DNA of 64,000 bases from Maribellus sp. CM-23 (lineage in GTDB: Bacteria; Bacteroidota; Bacteroidia; Bacteroidales; Prolixibacteraceae), in NCBI RefSeq assembly GCF_021354595.1, contig NZ_JADWYJ010000003.1, positions 434,001 through 498,000 of the forward strand, read 5' to 3'. A model generated the notes under the pieces. It had not been told where the DNA came from. It saw nothing but the letters and a program-made list of their open reading frames with translations, and made no database searches. Positions 1 to 9,083 of this stretch are shown in pieces. The position numbers and the translations under genes were made by a program. How positions within the stretch are numbered: the stretch's first letter is position 1; each line of letters opens with the position of its first letter.

Positions 1-1334
1 TTTCCATCCTTTGTTACAAATGCCGGGATGATGGTATGGAATGGCCGTTTGTGTGGTTCGTAAAGATTCATGTGGCCATCTTCGAGCGAAAACAGTTCGC
101 CACGATCCTGCAGGATAAAACCAAGTTTCCCCGGTGTCATGCCCGAGCCCATTCCACGGAAATTACTCTGGATGAGCGAAACCATGTTTCCTTCTTCATC
201 GGCAGTGGTCAGGTAAATGGTATTTCCGTGTTCCATGCCCCAGGCAGGGTAGCTGCGTGCAGCCCGCTTTGGATTGATCATGGCAGCCTGATTCTTTCCG
301 TAGTCTTCCGAGATCAGCTCTTCTACGGGCAGATCGTTAAAATCGGGATCGGAGTAATATTTGGCGCGGTCCTCAAAGGCGAGTTTTTTTGCTTCTACAA
401 AATAGTGGATGTATTCGGGCGATCCAAAACCCATCGAAGTCACATCGAAGTTTTTTAGGATGTTGAGCATTTCCAGCGCTGCGGTTCCCTGTCCGTTGGG
501 CGGCAATTCCCACACATGGTACCCACGGTAATTCACCGAAATCGGCTCCACCCATTCTGAATGATGGTCTTCAAAATCTTTCATACTCAGAAAACCGCCC
601 TGTTCACGAATATAACTTACAATCTTTTGCGCAATTTCACCTCTATAGAACTCATCGCGGCCTTTTTGTGCAACCAGCTTTAGTGTATTGGCGAGGTACG
701 GGTTTTTAAAGATTTCTCCTTTTTCAGGCGCTTTTCCTCCCGGCATAAATATTTCTTCAAAACCGGGATATTTTTTCAAACTCTGCGCATTCCTGCCCCA
801 GTAATAGGCAATCAACTCACTTAGCGGAAATCCTTTTTCAGCATACGAAATGGCCGGATTCAGGACTTCTTGCATTGTCAGCTTGCCAAACTTGTTGTGC
901 AGTTCGAACCAGCCGTCCACACAACCGGGTACCGAAACTGGAAGCGGTCCCAGTGCCGGGATTTTAGAGTAGCCGTTTTCCTTGAAATAGTCAAGTGTCA
1001 GATCGTAGGGCGAGCGTCCGCTGGCATTTAACCCGTACAGCTTTTTTGTTTTGGCATCCCACACAATCGCAAACAGATCGCCACCCATTCCGTTTCCGGT
1101 GGGTTCAACCAAGCCAAGAATTGCGTTGGCTGCAATGGCTGCATCAATGGCATTTCCCCCAGCTTTTAAGATGTCGAGTGCTGCCTGTGTGGCCAGTGGC
1201 TGACTGGTACAGGCCATCCCGTGTTGGGCAATCACTTCGCTACGGGTAGCAAAACTTTTGCCTGTGATCCGGTCTTGAGAATAAGAAAGCTGAGAAAAAA
1301 GAGTCGCTGCAAGAATGAGTAAATATTTTTTCAT
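1..1334 (-). CDS. gamma-glutamyltransferase family protein (3' end outside window)
   Basis: This exported Ntn-hydrolase is expected to cleave gamma-glutamyl bonds, as in glutathione, in the periplasm. The frame is open from an ATG at 1332-1334 to the window edge, giving about 444 residues of a family that is usually 530-580 long. It starts with a signal peptide (MKKYLLILAATLFSQLSYSQ), followed by the early GGT core with GGNAIDAAIAAN and the GNGMGGD segment. The autoprocessing nucleophile is probably Thr372, in NTIYLTTADEEGN, which matches the family pattern of Thr followed by a D-x-x-G-N-x-V-S block. It is divergent from the nuclease gene at 1448. The sequence fits the broad GGT family better than any one substrate class, so the substrate is uncertain. 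Confidence 0.9.
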   Translation of the reverse strand, partial: MKKYLLILAATLFSQLSYSQDRITGKSFATRSEVIAQHGMACTSQPLATQAALDILKAGGNAIDAAIAANAILGLVEPTGNGMGGDLFAIVWDAKTKKLYGLNASGRSPYDLTLDYFKENGYSKIPALGPLPVSVPGCVDGWFELHNKFGKLTMQEVLNPAISYAEKGFPLSELIAYYWGRNAQSLKKYPGFEEIFMPGGKAPEKGEIFKNPYLANTLKLVAQKGRDEFYRGEIAQKIVSYIREQGGFLSMKDFEDHHSEWVEPISVNYRGYHVWELPPNGQGTAALEMLNILKNFDVTSMGFGSPEYIHYFVEAKKLAFEDRAKYYSDPDFNDLPVEELISEDYGKNQAAMINPKRAARSYPAWGMEHGNTIYLTTADEEGNMVSLIQSNFRGMGSGMTPGKLGFILQDRGELFSLEDGHMNLYEPHKRPFHTIIPAFVTKDG

Positions 1335-1447
1335 GAGTCAGGATTTTTAATTTGTCAGGTTCAATAAAAGTAGAAAAAATCTGGCACCCATTTCTTGTTA
1401 ATTCAAACGAAACTGTGAACTTTGAAAATTGAACTCTGAACTATCGT

Positions 1448-4303
1448 ATGGAACGTTTTCTCTCGCAATGTGCGCAATACATTTATAAGAAGCATTCAGA
1501 AGAATTAAAGGATGTCTGTTTGGTTTTTCCTAACCGCAGGTCTGGTGTGTTTTTTACTGCTTATCTTCAGAAGTGCATCGAAACGCCGGTAATTGCGCCC
1601 AAGGTGATTACGGTAAACGAGTGGATGAGTACTTACTCTGAATGGCACACCGGCGACAAGTTGCAATTGATTTCGCTCTTGTACGACGTATTTTGCAAAC
1701 ACACCAAAACCACCGAAACTTTTGATGAGTTCTATTTTTGGGGTGAAATTCTGCTGTCGGATTTTAACGATATCGACCGCTACCTGGTAAATGCGAAAGA
1801 TTTGTTTACCAATATTTCGGACCTGAAAGAAATTGAATCGATATTTGACTACCTCACGCCCGAGCAGAAAAAGGCACTGGAGCATTTCTGGGGGAGCATG
1901 GCCGTGGCGGATAAAAAGGGATTCAGGGAGAAATACATTTCCATCTGGGATAAGTTATACCCAGTGTATGTCGGTTTTAAACAGGAGTTGCAGAAACAGC
2001 AACTGGCTTTTCCCGGGATGATCGACAGGAGAGTGGTGGAGCGTTTAAAAGAGGAGATACTGGAATTCCCATTCAAGAAATACTATATCGTTGGACTGAA
2101 TGCCTTGAATAAGTGTGAGATCGAGTTCTTTTCGCATCTTCAAAAGAAAGGGAAAGCCGCCTTTTTATGGGATTACGACGATGCTTATCTGAAAGATGAG
2201 AACAACGAAGCCGGATTTTTTATGCGTGAAAACCTGCGACGATTCCCGGCTCCCGAAGATTTTGAATTAAATCCGGAGTTATTCAATCATCGTAAAAATA
2301 TGAAACTGGTAGCTGTTTCGTCGGTGTACGGACAGTCGCAGCAAATTCCAAATTTTCTAAAGGAAACCACTAACGATTATCGCCCGGTATTTGACAACAC
2401 TGCAGTTGTGCTGGCCGACGAATCGCTGTTGTTTTCGGCCCTCGGAGCCATTCCTGATGAAATCGGGAAGGTGAACATTACCATGGGGTATCCGGTGCGT
2501 AATTCGGTGGTGTATGGTTTTCTGATGTTGCTGGTGGCATTGCTAAAGAACAAGCGAAAAGGGGAGAAGGGATTTTCGGCTTATCACCGTTATGTCACCG
2601 ATATTCTGAACCACCAGTTACTGTGCGAAACCGAGCCCGCAAAAGCAAAGGCTTTTGTGGCTGATCTGAAACTCCGAAACCGGATTACGCTGGAATTGGC
2701 GGAAATTGATTTTTCGCCATTGCACAAAGAAATATTCATCCTGCCGAAGAAGACTGATGGATATAGCCCTTATTTTTTGCGGGTGTTGGGAATGTTCTAT
2801 CAGCAATTTAAAAAGGCCGAAAATGCGGATTCCATGCTGCTGGAGTTGATTTATTCGATCTATCAGGCCATTGAAAAGCTGGGGGCAGTGGTGAAAAGTA
2901 CGCTTGAAAATCAACAGCGCGAAATCAGCGAAGCAGTTTATTTCAGGCTATTCTCGCAGTATTTGGGACAGGTTTCGGTATCGTTTGAAGGAGAACCGCT
3001 GAGTGGACTTCAAGTGATGGGGATACTGGAAACACGCTGTTTGGACTTTGAAAACCTGATTATACTTGGGTTGAACGAAAACAAATGGCCGCGAAAATTT
3101 ACGGCTCCTTCGTTTATTCCTTTTAATATTCGCCTCGGTTTTGGTTTGCCCGGCATCGACGAACAGGATGCGATGTATGCCTATTATTTTTACCGCCTGA
3201 TGCAACGCGCGAAGAATGTAACAGCAACCTACAGCGTAGTAAAAGAAGGAATTAATACAGGTGAACTCAGTCGTTACGGTTATCAGCTGCAATACGACAC
3301 GGTGCATAAACCCGAAATGCTAAACCTCGATTTTGCTTTTGCCAACGATCCGGTGGAAGGCATTCAGCTGGAAAGTTCGCCTGAAATTGCGCAGCGTTTG
3401 CTGGATAAGAATACAGAGGATCATCCACTTTCTCCAAGTGCCATCAATACTTACCTGAATTGCCGGTTAAAGTTTTATTTCCGGTATGTGGCAGGTTTAC
3501 CTGAGCCCGATGAGGTGAAGGAAGAAATTGACGGGGTGGTTTTTGGAAACATTTTTCACGATACCATGGAGGCCCTGTATGCTCCCTTTGTGGGGAAGGT
3601 GATCGATAAACCGGACTTGGACCGGATTCTGGCCGACAAGGTAAATCTCAACAATGAAATTACACGGCAAATTGCTATTCACTACTTGAAATTAAGAGAG
3701 CCTTTGAAGGGACCGGTAAAGCTGGAAGGCACCACCTTGCTGATCTTTGAAAACATAAAAACCTATTTGCGGCAGTTAATAAGACGCGACAAGGAGATTG
3801 CTCCGTTTACAATTATCAGTTTGGAGACGAAATACAAGCGAACTCTTCAGGTGCAGGGGCGACCGGTTTGGGTGGGTGGAACCATCGACCGGGTAGATCA
3901 GCTGGAGGGTAAATACCGGGTGATCGATTATAAAACCGGAAAAGTGGAAAGCCTGGTTTTAAACGATGTGAACGAGCTTTTTGAACGCGATGCAAAAGAT
4001 CCGAAAAAGGTGATTTTACAGGCATTGATTTATGTGTGGGGACTGGAAGGAAATGGGGCAGACAAAGAGGTTTATCCGGCGATTTACGGTTTGCATAAGA
4101 TTTTTGAAGAAAATTTTTCTCCTGATATCACGCTAAAAAAGGACAAAGCGGTGGTTGCTTTTGATGAACTGAGAGAAGAGTTCGAAGACCAGTTGCAGGA
4201 CCTTGTTGCCGAAATTTATTCGGAACAGAACGTATTTTACCAAACAGAACACTCCGAGAAATGCAAATATTGTCCGTATAACGGCATCTGCCGGCGACAC
4301 TAA
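1448..4303 (+). CDS. AddB-like PD-(D/E)XK nuclease family protein
   Basis: This 951-residue protein resembles the AddB subunit of AddAB-type helicase-nucleases, which process double-strand breaks for recombination. The N-terminus (LVFPNRRSGVFFTAYL) is the degenerate helicase region. The C-terminal third carries the nuclease fold: GNIFHDTMEALY, a TIDRVD acidic motif and DYKTGK at about residues 827-832. Four cysteines, one at C672 in YLNCRLKFYF and C939, C942 and C948 at the extreme C-terminus, match the iron-sulphur staple of AddB. The start is the only ATG before the conserved N-terminus. No AddA/UvrD-type helicase partner lies next to it in this window. It converges on the M14 peptidase gene, whose stop is 4 bp away. 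Confidence 0.88.
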   Translation: MERFLSQCAQYIYKKHSEELKDVCLVFPNRRSGVFFTAYLQKCIETPVIAPKVITVNEWMSTYSEWHTGDKLQLISLLYDVFCKHTKTTETFDEFYFWGEILLSDFNDIDRYLVNAKDLFTNISDLKEIESIFDYLTPEQKKALEHFWGSMAVADKKGFREKYISIWDKLYPVYVGFKQELQKQQLAFPGMIDRRVVERLKEEILEFPFKKYYIVGLNALNKCEIEFFSHLQKKGKAAFLWDYDDAYLKDENNEAGFFMRENLRRFPAPEDFELNPELFNHRKNMKLVAVSSVYGQSQQIPNFLKETTNDYRPVFDNTAVVLADESLLFSALGAIPDEIGKVNITMGYPVRNSVVYGFLMLLVALLKNKRKGEKGFSAYHRYVTDILNHQLLCETEPAKAKAFVADLKLRNRITLELAEIDFSPLHKEIFILPKKTDGYSPYFLRVLGMFYQQFKKAENADSMLLELIYSIYQAIEKLGAVVKSTLENQQREISEAVYFRLFSQYLGQVSVSFEGEPLSGLQVMGILETRCLDFENLIILGLNENKWPRKFTAPSFIPFNIRLGFGLPGIDEQDAMYAYYFYRLMQRAKNVTATYSVVKEGINTGELSRYGYQLQYDTVHKPEMLNLDFAFANDPVEGIQLESSPEIAQRLLDKNTEDHPLSPSAINTYLNCRLKFYFRYVAGLPEPDEVKEEIDGVVFGNIFHDTMEALYAPFVGKVIDKPDLDRILADKVNLNNEITRQIAIHYLKLREPLKGPVKLEGTTLLIFENIKTYLRQLIRRDKEIAPFTIISLETKYKRTLQVQGRPVWVGGTIDRVDQLEGKYRVIDYKTGKVESLVLNDVNELFERDAKDPKKVILQALIYVWGLEGNGADKEVYPAIYGLHKIFEENFSPDITLKKDKAVVAFDELREEFEDQLQDLVAEIYSEQNVFYQTEHSEKCKYCPYNGICRRH

Positions 4304-4307
4304 AATC

Positions 4308-4937
4308 CTAAGTCAGATTGGCCAGGTATTCCAACACGGGAAGCGTTCGAATATAGGCTTCTTCGTTGCTTTCTTCTTCGTCGAGCTCGAGCGTTATGGT
4401 TGGAATGTTTCTTTCCACTCCGCAATAGGTTCCAAAAGAGCCGGGAGTGGGGTAACCAATATCACCTAAAACTGGATACCCACAGAGTTCCGAAATCTTT
4501 TCTGCTATTTCCTGTGCCGGGCCATCGTAGTTCACCACCTTAAAAGGAGCATGGATGGTCATAATCACATCTGGTTGAATGCGTTCAAGGATTTGAACCA
4601 TGTAACGGGTTTCCTCTTCGCTGGCCGCACTTTCTCCGGAGAAATATTCGTTTTGCTCGGTTTTTTCCCAGTTTTTAGTCGGGTAATTCCGGTTCAGATC
4701 CACTTTGTTGATATTCTGGCGTGTATTGAGGCTCTTCCCCGAATGATTCAGGCAGGGAATAAAATAGAGCACATTCTTAATATCACTAAAGTCGCCTTCT
4801 TCTAAATAGCGGTTGATGATGTATTCTCCCTGTTGCTCGTCGCCATGAAAAACGCCGATGATCAGAATTTTTTTTGAGTGAAGTTTTCTGGTTGATCGCT
4901 CAATGCATTCAATTTCCGGATAGGTATTTGCGTCCAT
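4308..4937 (-). CDS. M14 family zinc carboxypeptidase, MpaA-like
   Basis: This short, 209-residue metallocarboxypeptidase has no signal peptide, so it probably acts in the cytoplasm. The zinc ligands fit the M14 pattern: His31 and Glu34 in FHGDE, and His129 in MTIHAPF. The DLNRNYPTKNW segment (80-90) resembles the DLNRNFP motif of murein peptide amidase A, which removes diaminopimelate from murein tripeptide. The likely catalytic Glu lies in the C-terminal TITLELDEEE stretch. It sits 13 bp downstream of trmD on the same strand and is probably co-transcribed with it. A succinylglutamate desuccinylase/aspartoacylase-type role is the main alternative, and the substrate is inferred only. Confidence 0.75.
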   Translation of the reverse strand: MDANTYPEIECIERSTRKLHSKKILIIGVFHGDEQQGEYIINRYLEEGDFSDIKNVLYFIPCLNHSGKSLNTRQNINKVDLNRNYPTKNWEKTEQNEYFSGESAASEEETRYMVQILERIQPDVIMTIHAPFKVVNYDGPAQEIAEKISELCGYPVLGDIGYPTPGSFGTYCGVERNIPTITLELDEEESNEEAYIRTLPVLEYLANLT

Positions 4938-4950
4938 TTTAGTGTTTGGT

Positions 4951-5640
4951 TTATTCGCCTAAATATTTTTTGTACAGATCGGGTCTCAGTTTTTTGGTGC
5001 GTTCTACTGCCTGTTCGTGTTTCCAGTCGTCCACCAGCTTGTCGTTTCCGCTGAGCAAAATTTCGGGCACTTTCATTCCCTTGTATTCGGCGGGGCGCGT
5101 GTAAATGGGCGGACTCAGCAGATAATCCTGGAAAGAATCGGTGAGGGCAGAGGTTTCATCAGAAAGCACCCCGGGAATCAGGCGAACGACACTATCGACA
5201 ATAATGGCTGCGGCCAGTTCTCCTCCGGTAAGTACATAATCACCGACAGAAATTTCTTTGGTGATATAGGTATCGCGGATACGCTGGTCAATGCCTTTGT
5301 AATGCCCGCAAAGAATGATAATGTTTTCGTAAAGCGAGAGAGAATTAGCTTCGCGCTGATCCAGCAAATTTCCGTCGGGAGTGGTAAAAATAATCTCGTC
5401 GTATTCACGTTGAGCCTTCAGCGTTTCAATTGCTTTTTCGATGGGTTGAATGGCCATTACCATTCCGGCGCCTTTTCCAAACGAATAGTCATCCACACGG
5501 CGGTGTTTATCCTCGGAATAATCCCGCAGGTTGTGCAGGTGTATCTCGGCCAGTCCTTTTTCCTGCGCCCTTTTGATGATGGAATGACTGAATGGGCTTT
5601 CCAGAATTTCCGGCAAGACGGTTATGATGTCGATACGCAT
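4951..5640 (-). CDS. trmD: tRNA (guanine37-N1)-methyltransferase TrmD
   Basis: TrmD methylates N1 of G37 in tRNAs that read CNN codons, which prevents frameshifting. The protein is 229 residues, close to the usual 230-255. It starts [11 protein letters not shown] and carries the trefoil-knot SAM-binding motifs [12 protein letters not shown] and [14 protein letters not shown], which are diagnostic. The GYPxY-like C-terminal region is present as [16 protein letters not shown]. The usual bacterial rpsP-rimM-trmD-rplS cluster is absent here; its only close neighbour is the M14 peptidase downstream. The ATG at 5638-5640 begins right at the conserved N-terminus. Confidence 0.97.
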   Translation of the reverse strand: MRIDIITVLPEILESPFSHSIIKRAQEKGLAEIHLHNLRDYSEDKHRRVDDYSFGKGAGMVMAIQPIEKAIETLKAQREYDEIIFTTPDGNLLDQREANSLSLYENIIILCGHYKGIDQRIRDTYITKEISVGDYVLTGGELAAAIIVDSVVRLIPGVLSDETSALTDSFQDYLLSPPIYTRPAEYKGMKVPEILLSGNDKLVDDWKHEQAVERTKKLRPDLYKKYLGE

Positions 5641-5893
5641 TTTTTCAAATTTTGCCCAAAGGTAAAAATAAAATCAGCGTCTCAATCGCTTAATAAATAC
5701 ATCCAGAAATCTAGATAGTATGACAATAAGGCATTGGTTTTTGTGCAAGCATGACTATGTGTCATTTGTTTTTTGATGATTTTGCCGGATTTGACTTGAA
5801 AATTGGCTTTGGAATAGGAGTTGATTTAAATAGGGCAGATTCGGTTATCGAACGGAAAACAAAAAATTAATTTAAAGAATAGGAGATTAAGTC

Positions 5894-6340
5894 ATGAATT
5901 TAGTAAGATTTCAGAACCCACGTTACAGCACAAACAGAGTACTGGTTGACGAATTGTTCAACAACTTTTTCAAAAACGATTACCACGAAAACTATGTGAA
6001 AAATTGTGCTTCACCGGCTACCAACGTTTTTGAAACGGAAAAGGAATTCAAAATAGAAATTCAGTTACCGGGCTTCTCAAAAGAAGATTTGCAATTGAAT
6101 TATCAGAATAACCTCTTATCCATCAAAGTGGAGAAAAAGGAAGAAAAAGAAACAAAGGAAGAGTATAAATACGCTCACCGCGAATTCGGAGCTTACAATT
6201 TCGAGAAACAGTACCGGGTACCAAAATCGGTTGATGCAGAGAAGATTTCGGCACGTTTCGAAAACGGAATTTTAGTAATTGGTCTTCCCAAAAAGGAAGA
6301 AGCGCTGGAAAAAACTCCGATCGAAATTAAGATTTCATAA
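5894..6340 (+). CDS. Hsp20/alpha-crystallin small heat-shock protein
   Basis: This 148-residue cytoplasmic holdase would bind unfolding proteins and prevent aggregation. The alpha-crystallin domain spans about residues 40-140: it opens at PATNVFETEKEFKIEIQLPG, and the family signature near its end is FENGILVIGLPK. The short C-terminal extension ends in IEIKIS. A clear Shine-Dalgarno sequence (aggag, 5881-5885) lies 8 nt before the ATG, which is unusual for this phylum and fits strong expression. The gene stands alone, with its own terminator at 6374. Confidence 0.95.
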   Translation: MNLVRFQNPRYSTNRVLVDELFNNFFKNDYHENYVKNCASPATNVFETEKEFKIEIQLPGFSKEDLQLNYQNNLLSIKVEKKEEKETKEEYKYAHREFGAYNFEKQYRVPKSVDAEKISARFENGILVIGLPKKEEALEKTPIEIKIS

Positions 6341-6373
6341 TAGGTTTATTTGGGATAGGTTGATTTAAGTAGG

Positions 6374-6402
6374 CCCGTTCATCATTGATGAACGGGTTTT
6401 TT
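6374..6402 (+). terminator. intrinsic terminator after the hsp20 gene
   Basis: Inverted repeat with a 10-bp perfect stem (cccgttcatc/gatgaacggg) and a 3-nt loop, followed at once by six T residues. It lies 33 bp after the hsp20 stop codon. Confidence 0.9.
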
Positions 6403-6569
6403 GTTTTAAATCTGTAACCAATTACTTGAAATACTTAGCTGTAAACTTATTTCATACTTCATATGTAAGTGTTATATTTACGCTTAAGTTGACAAACTAC
6501 CGATATTGATGAATAAAACTGAACTGTTATAAATGCTCACTACCTTCTGATTTCTGTTATCTTAGAAAG

Positions 6570-6590
6570 CTAAACGGAAACGTTTTTTCA
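6570..6590. promoter_or_regulatory. possible LacI-type operator upstream of araDB
   Basis: The palindrome AAACGTTT at 6578-6585 has the central CG typical of LacI-family operators, and it lies about 50 bp before araD. Only the core is symmetric and no regulator gene is nearby, so this is a weak call. Confidence 0.25.
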
Positions 6591-6635
6591 GAGCGGTTGT
6601 GGAAGGCAACGGACAGGAAATAAAAAGGAGTTGAT

Positions 6636-7319
6636 ATGCTTGAAAAGTTAAAGGAAGAAGTATTTCAGGCAAATCTAGATCTGGTAAAGTACGGATTGGT
6701 GATTTTTACCTGGGGAAACGCAAGCGGAATCAGCCGTGAAAACGGGTTGGTTGTAATCAAGCCGAGTGGCATATCCTACGAAAAAATGAAACCAAAAGAT
6801 ATGGTCGTTCTGAACTTGTATGGCCAGGTGATGGAGGGAAACCTCAAACCATCAAGCGATGCTCCGACGCACCTGGTGCTTTACCGACAGTTTCAAAATA
6901 TTGGAGGGGTAGTGCACACACATTCCGAATGGGCTACCAGCTGGGCACAGGCCGGGAAAGGCATTCCGGCGATTGGAACAACACATGCCGATTATTTTTA
7001 CGGGGAAATTCCCTGCACGCGCAAAATGAGAAAAGAAGAAATTGAAAAAGAATATGAACTGGAAACCGGAAAAGTGATTGTTGAACGCTTCAACGGGCTT
7101 AATCCCGAATCCATTCCGGGAGTGTTGGTAAATAATCACGGGCCTTTCTCCTGGGGGACCGATGTGCACAACGCAGTTCATAATGCGGTAGTAATGGAAG
7201 AGGTCGCGAAAATGGCTTTCCGTAGTTTTGTTCTTAACCCGAAAACTACCATGGATAAGGTATTGCTCGATAAACACTTTCTTCGCAAACATGGAAAAGA
7301 TGCTTATTACGGACAATAA
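6636..7319 (+). CDS. araD: L-ribulose-5-phosphate 4-epimerase
   Basis: AraD converts L-ribulose 5-phosphate to D-xylulose 5-phosphate, the last step of the bacterial L-arabinose pathway. The 227-residue length matches the family (about 231 in E. coli). The N-terminus has the GNASG phosphate-binding motif. The zinc ligands fit [12 protein letters not shown] (two His) and a later His in [10 protein letters not shown] good ribosome site (aaaggag) precedes the ATG. The ribulokinase gene follows after 54 bp, so this is an araD-araB operon. The isomerase araA is not in the window. Confidence 0.96.
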   Translation: MLEKLKEEVFQANLDLVKYGLVIFTWGNASGISRENGLVVIKPSGISYEKMKPKDMVVLNLYGQVMEGNLKPSSDAPTHLVLYRQFQNIGGVVHTHSEWATSWAQAGKGIPAIGTTHADYFYGEIPCTRKMRKEEIEKEYELETGKVIVERFNGLNPESIPGVLVNNHGPFSWGTDVHNAVHNAVVMEEVAKMAFRSFVLNPKTTMDKVLLDKHFLRKHGKDAYYGQ

Positions 7320-7373
7320 CTGAGACTTCGTTTAAAACACAAAAAATCAATAATAAAATCAAATTAAAACTCA

Positions 7374-9044
7374 ATGGCAAAATACACTATTGGACTGGAT
7401 TATGGCTCTGACTCGGTGCGATCGCTGATCGTAGATGTTGAAACGGGAGAAGAAGTGGCAAGTGTTGTTTTTAATTATCCGCGCTGGCAAAAGCAGGAAT
7501 ACTGTAATGCGCACGATAACCGCTTCCGTCAGCATCCGAAAGATTACCTGGAAGGATTGGAATACACGATTGTAGAAGCCCTGAAACAGGTACCTCAGGG
7601 AGTTGTCGAAAACATTGTGGGTATTTCGGTTGACACAACCGGATCTACCCCGGTGGCAGTGGATGAAAAAGGTACTCCTCTTTCTTTAACTCCGGGTTTT
7701 GAAGAGAATCCGAATGCCATGTTTGTGCTTTGGAAAGACCACACAGCTGTAAAAGAAGCCGATGAAATCAATAAACTGGCAAAAGAATGGGAAGTAGACT
7801 TTACCAAATACGAAGGTGGAATTTATTCTTCCGAATGGTTTTGGGCCAAATTGTTGCGCGTAATTCGCGAAGATGCAGGAGTTTACCGCGCAGCGTATTC
7901 CTGGGTGGAGCATTGCGACTGGATTCCGGCTTTGTTGACCGGTAATACCCATCCCAAAACGTTGAAACGAAGTCGTTGTGCAGCAGGGCACAAAGCCATG
8001 TGGCACGAGGCTTTTGGCGGACTTCCATCGGAAGAGTTCTTGGTGGCGCTCGACCCGATGCTGGCCGGTTTGCGAGATCGTCTGTACAAGGATACCTTTA
8101 CTTGCGATGTTTCAGCGGGCACACTTACCAAAGAATGGGCTGAAAAGCTTGGGCTGTCAACCGATGTTGTAGTCGGTGTTGGCGCTTTTGATGCACACCT
8201 GGGGGCTGTTGGAGCTGAGATTGAACCTTATTACGTCTCGAAAGTGATGGGAACTTCCACCTGTGATATGTTGATTACACCCATGGATGAAGTCGGTAGC
8301 AAGGTGGTGGCTGGAATTTGCGGTCAGGTGGATGGATCGATTGTTCCCGGAATGCTGGGGCTCGAAGCCGGACAATCGGCGTTTGGTGATATTTATGCCT
8401 GGTTTAAACGTGTGCTGGAGTGGCCGCTGAAGAATATTTTGGCAGAAACTTCGCTGGTGGATGAAGCCACCAAACAAAAGCTGCTGGATGAGACTTCGAA
8501 TAAGATCATCGCCAAGTTAAGCGAAGAAGCGGCAAAAGTCCCGATTGGTGAATGTGGGGTAGTTGCGCTGGATTGGATGAACGGCCGTCGTACACCGGAT
8601 GCCAATCAGACCTTAAAAGGAGCGATCGCCGGGTTGAATCTCGGTTCGGATGCACCCCGCATTTTCAGGGCACTTGTGGAGGCAACTGCTTTTGGATCAA
8701 AAGCCATCAACGATCGCTTTATTTCGGAAGGAGTGCGTATTGATGGTGTTATTGCTTTGGGTGGAGTGGCTAAAAAATCGCCGTTGGTAATGCAAATTGT
8801 CGCCGATGTACTGAACATGCCAATTAAAGTGGCTCGTTCGGAACAGGCTTGTGCATTGGGATCGGCGATGGCTGCCGCAGTTGTTGCAGGTGTTTATGCG
8901 AGTACGGCTGAAGCTCAGAAAAAAATGGGAGGTGGAATTGAAACAGAATATCACCCTATTCCGGAAAATGTGGAGAAATACAAGGTGTTGTACGAAAAGT
9001 ACAGGAAATTCGGAAAATTTATAGAGTTCGATTTTACAACATAA
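7374..9044 (+). CDS. araB: ribulokinase
   Basis: AraB phosphorylates L-ribulose with ATP to give the AraD substrate. The 556-residue protein belongs to the FGGY sugar-kinase family. The first ATPase motif is GLDYGSDSVRSLIVD at the N-terminus, followed by WKDHTA, then GVGAFDAHLGAVGA and the GTSTCDML phosphate-binding segment in the second half, with ALGGVAKKSPLVMQ and EQACALGSAMAAAV in the C-terminal domain. The length and the DWIPALLTG segment match ribulokinase rather than xylulokinase. It is the second gene of the arabinose operon and is followed by a strong terminator. Confidence 0.96.
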   Translation: MAKYTIGLDYGSDSVRSLIVDVETGEEVASVVFNYPRWQKQEYCNAHDNRFRQHPKDYLEGLEYTIVEALKQVPQGVVENIVGISVDTTGSTPVAVDEKGTPLSLTPGFEENPNAMFVLWKDHTAVKEADEINKLAKEWEVDFTKYEGGIYSSEWFWAKLLRVIREDAGVYRAAYSWVEHCDWIPALLTGNTHPKTLKRSRCAAGHKAMWHEAFGGLPSEEFLVALDPMLAGLRDRLYKDTFTCDVSAGTLTKEWAEKLGLSTDVVVGVGAFDAHLGAVGAEIEPYYVSKVMGTSTCDMLITPMDEVGSKVVAGICGQVDGSIVPGMLGLEAGQSAFGDIYAWFKRVLEWPLKNILAETSLVDEATKQKLLDETSNKIIAKLSEEAAKVPIGECGVVALDWMNGRRTPDANQTLKGAIAGLNLGSDAPRIFRALVEATAFGSKAINDRFISEGVRIDGVIALGGVAKKSPLVMQIVADVLNMPIKVARSEQACALGSAMAAAVVAGVYASTAEAQKKMGGGIETEYHPIPENVEKYKVLYEKYRKFGKFIEFDFTT

Positions 9045-9079
9045 AAGAATGGGGTGTCTTTCGGCACCCCATTCTTTTT
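9044..9079. terminator. bidirectional terminator between araB and the GH9 gene
   Basis: A 13-bp perfect stem (9044-9056 with 9065-9077) has an 8-nt loop and is flanked by A-rich and T-rich ends. It can therefore stop transcripts from araB and from the convergent GH9 gene. Confidence 0.88.
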
Positions 9080-9083
9080 ATAT

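Noticed and set aside
5017..5718. 233-residue plus-strand ORF opposite trmD
   Set aside because: It is a shadow of trmD, which is fully supported by motifs.
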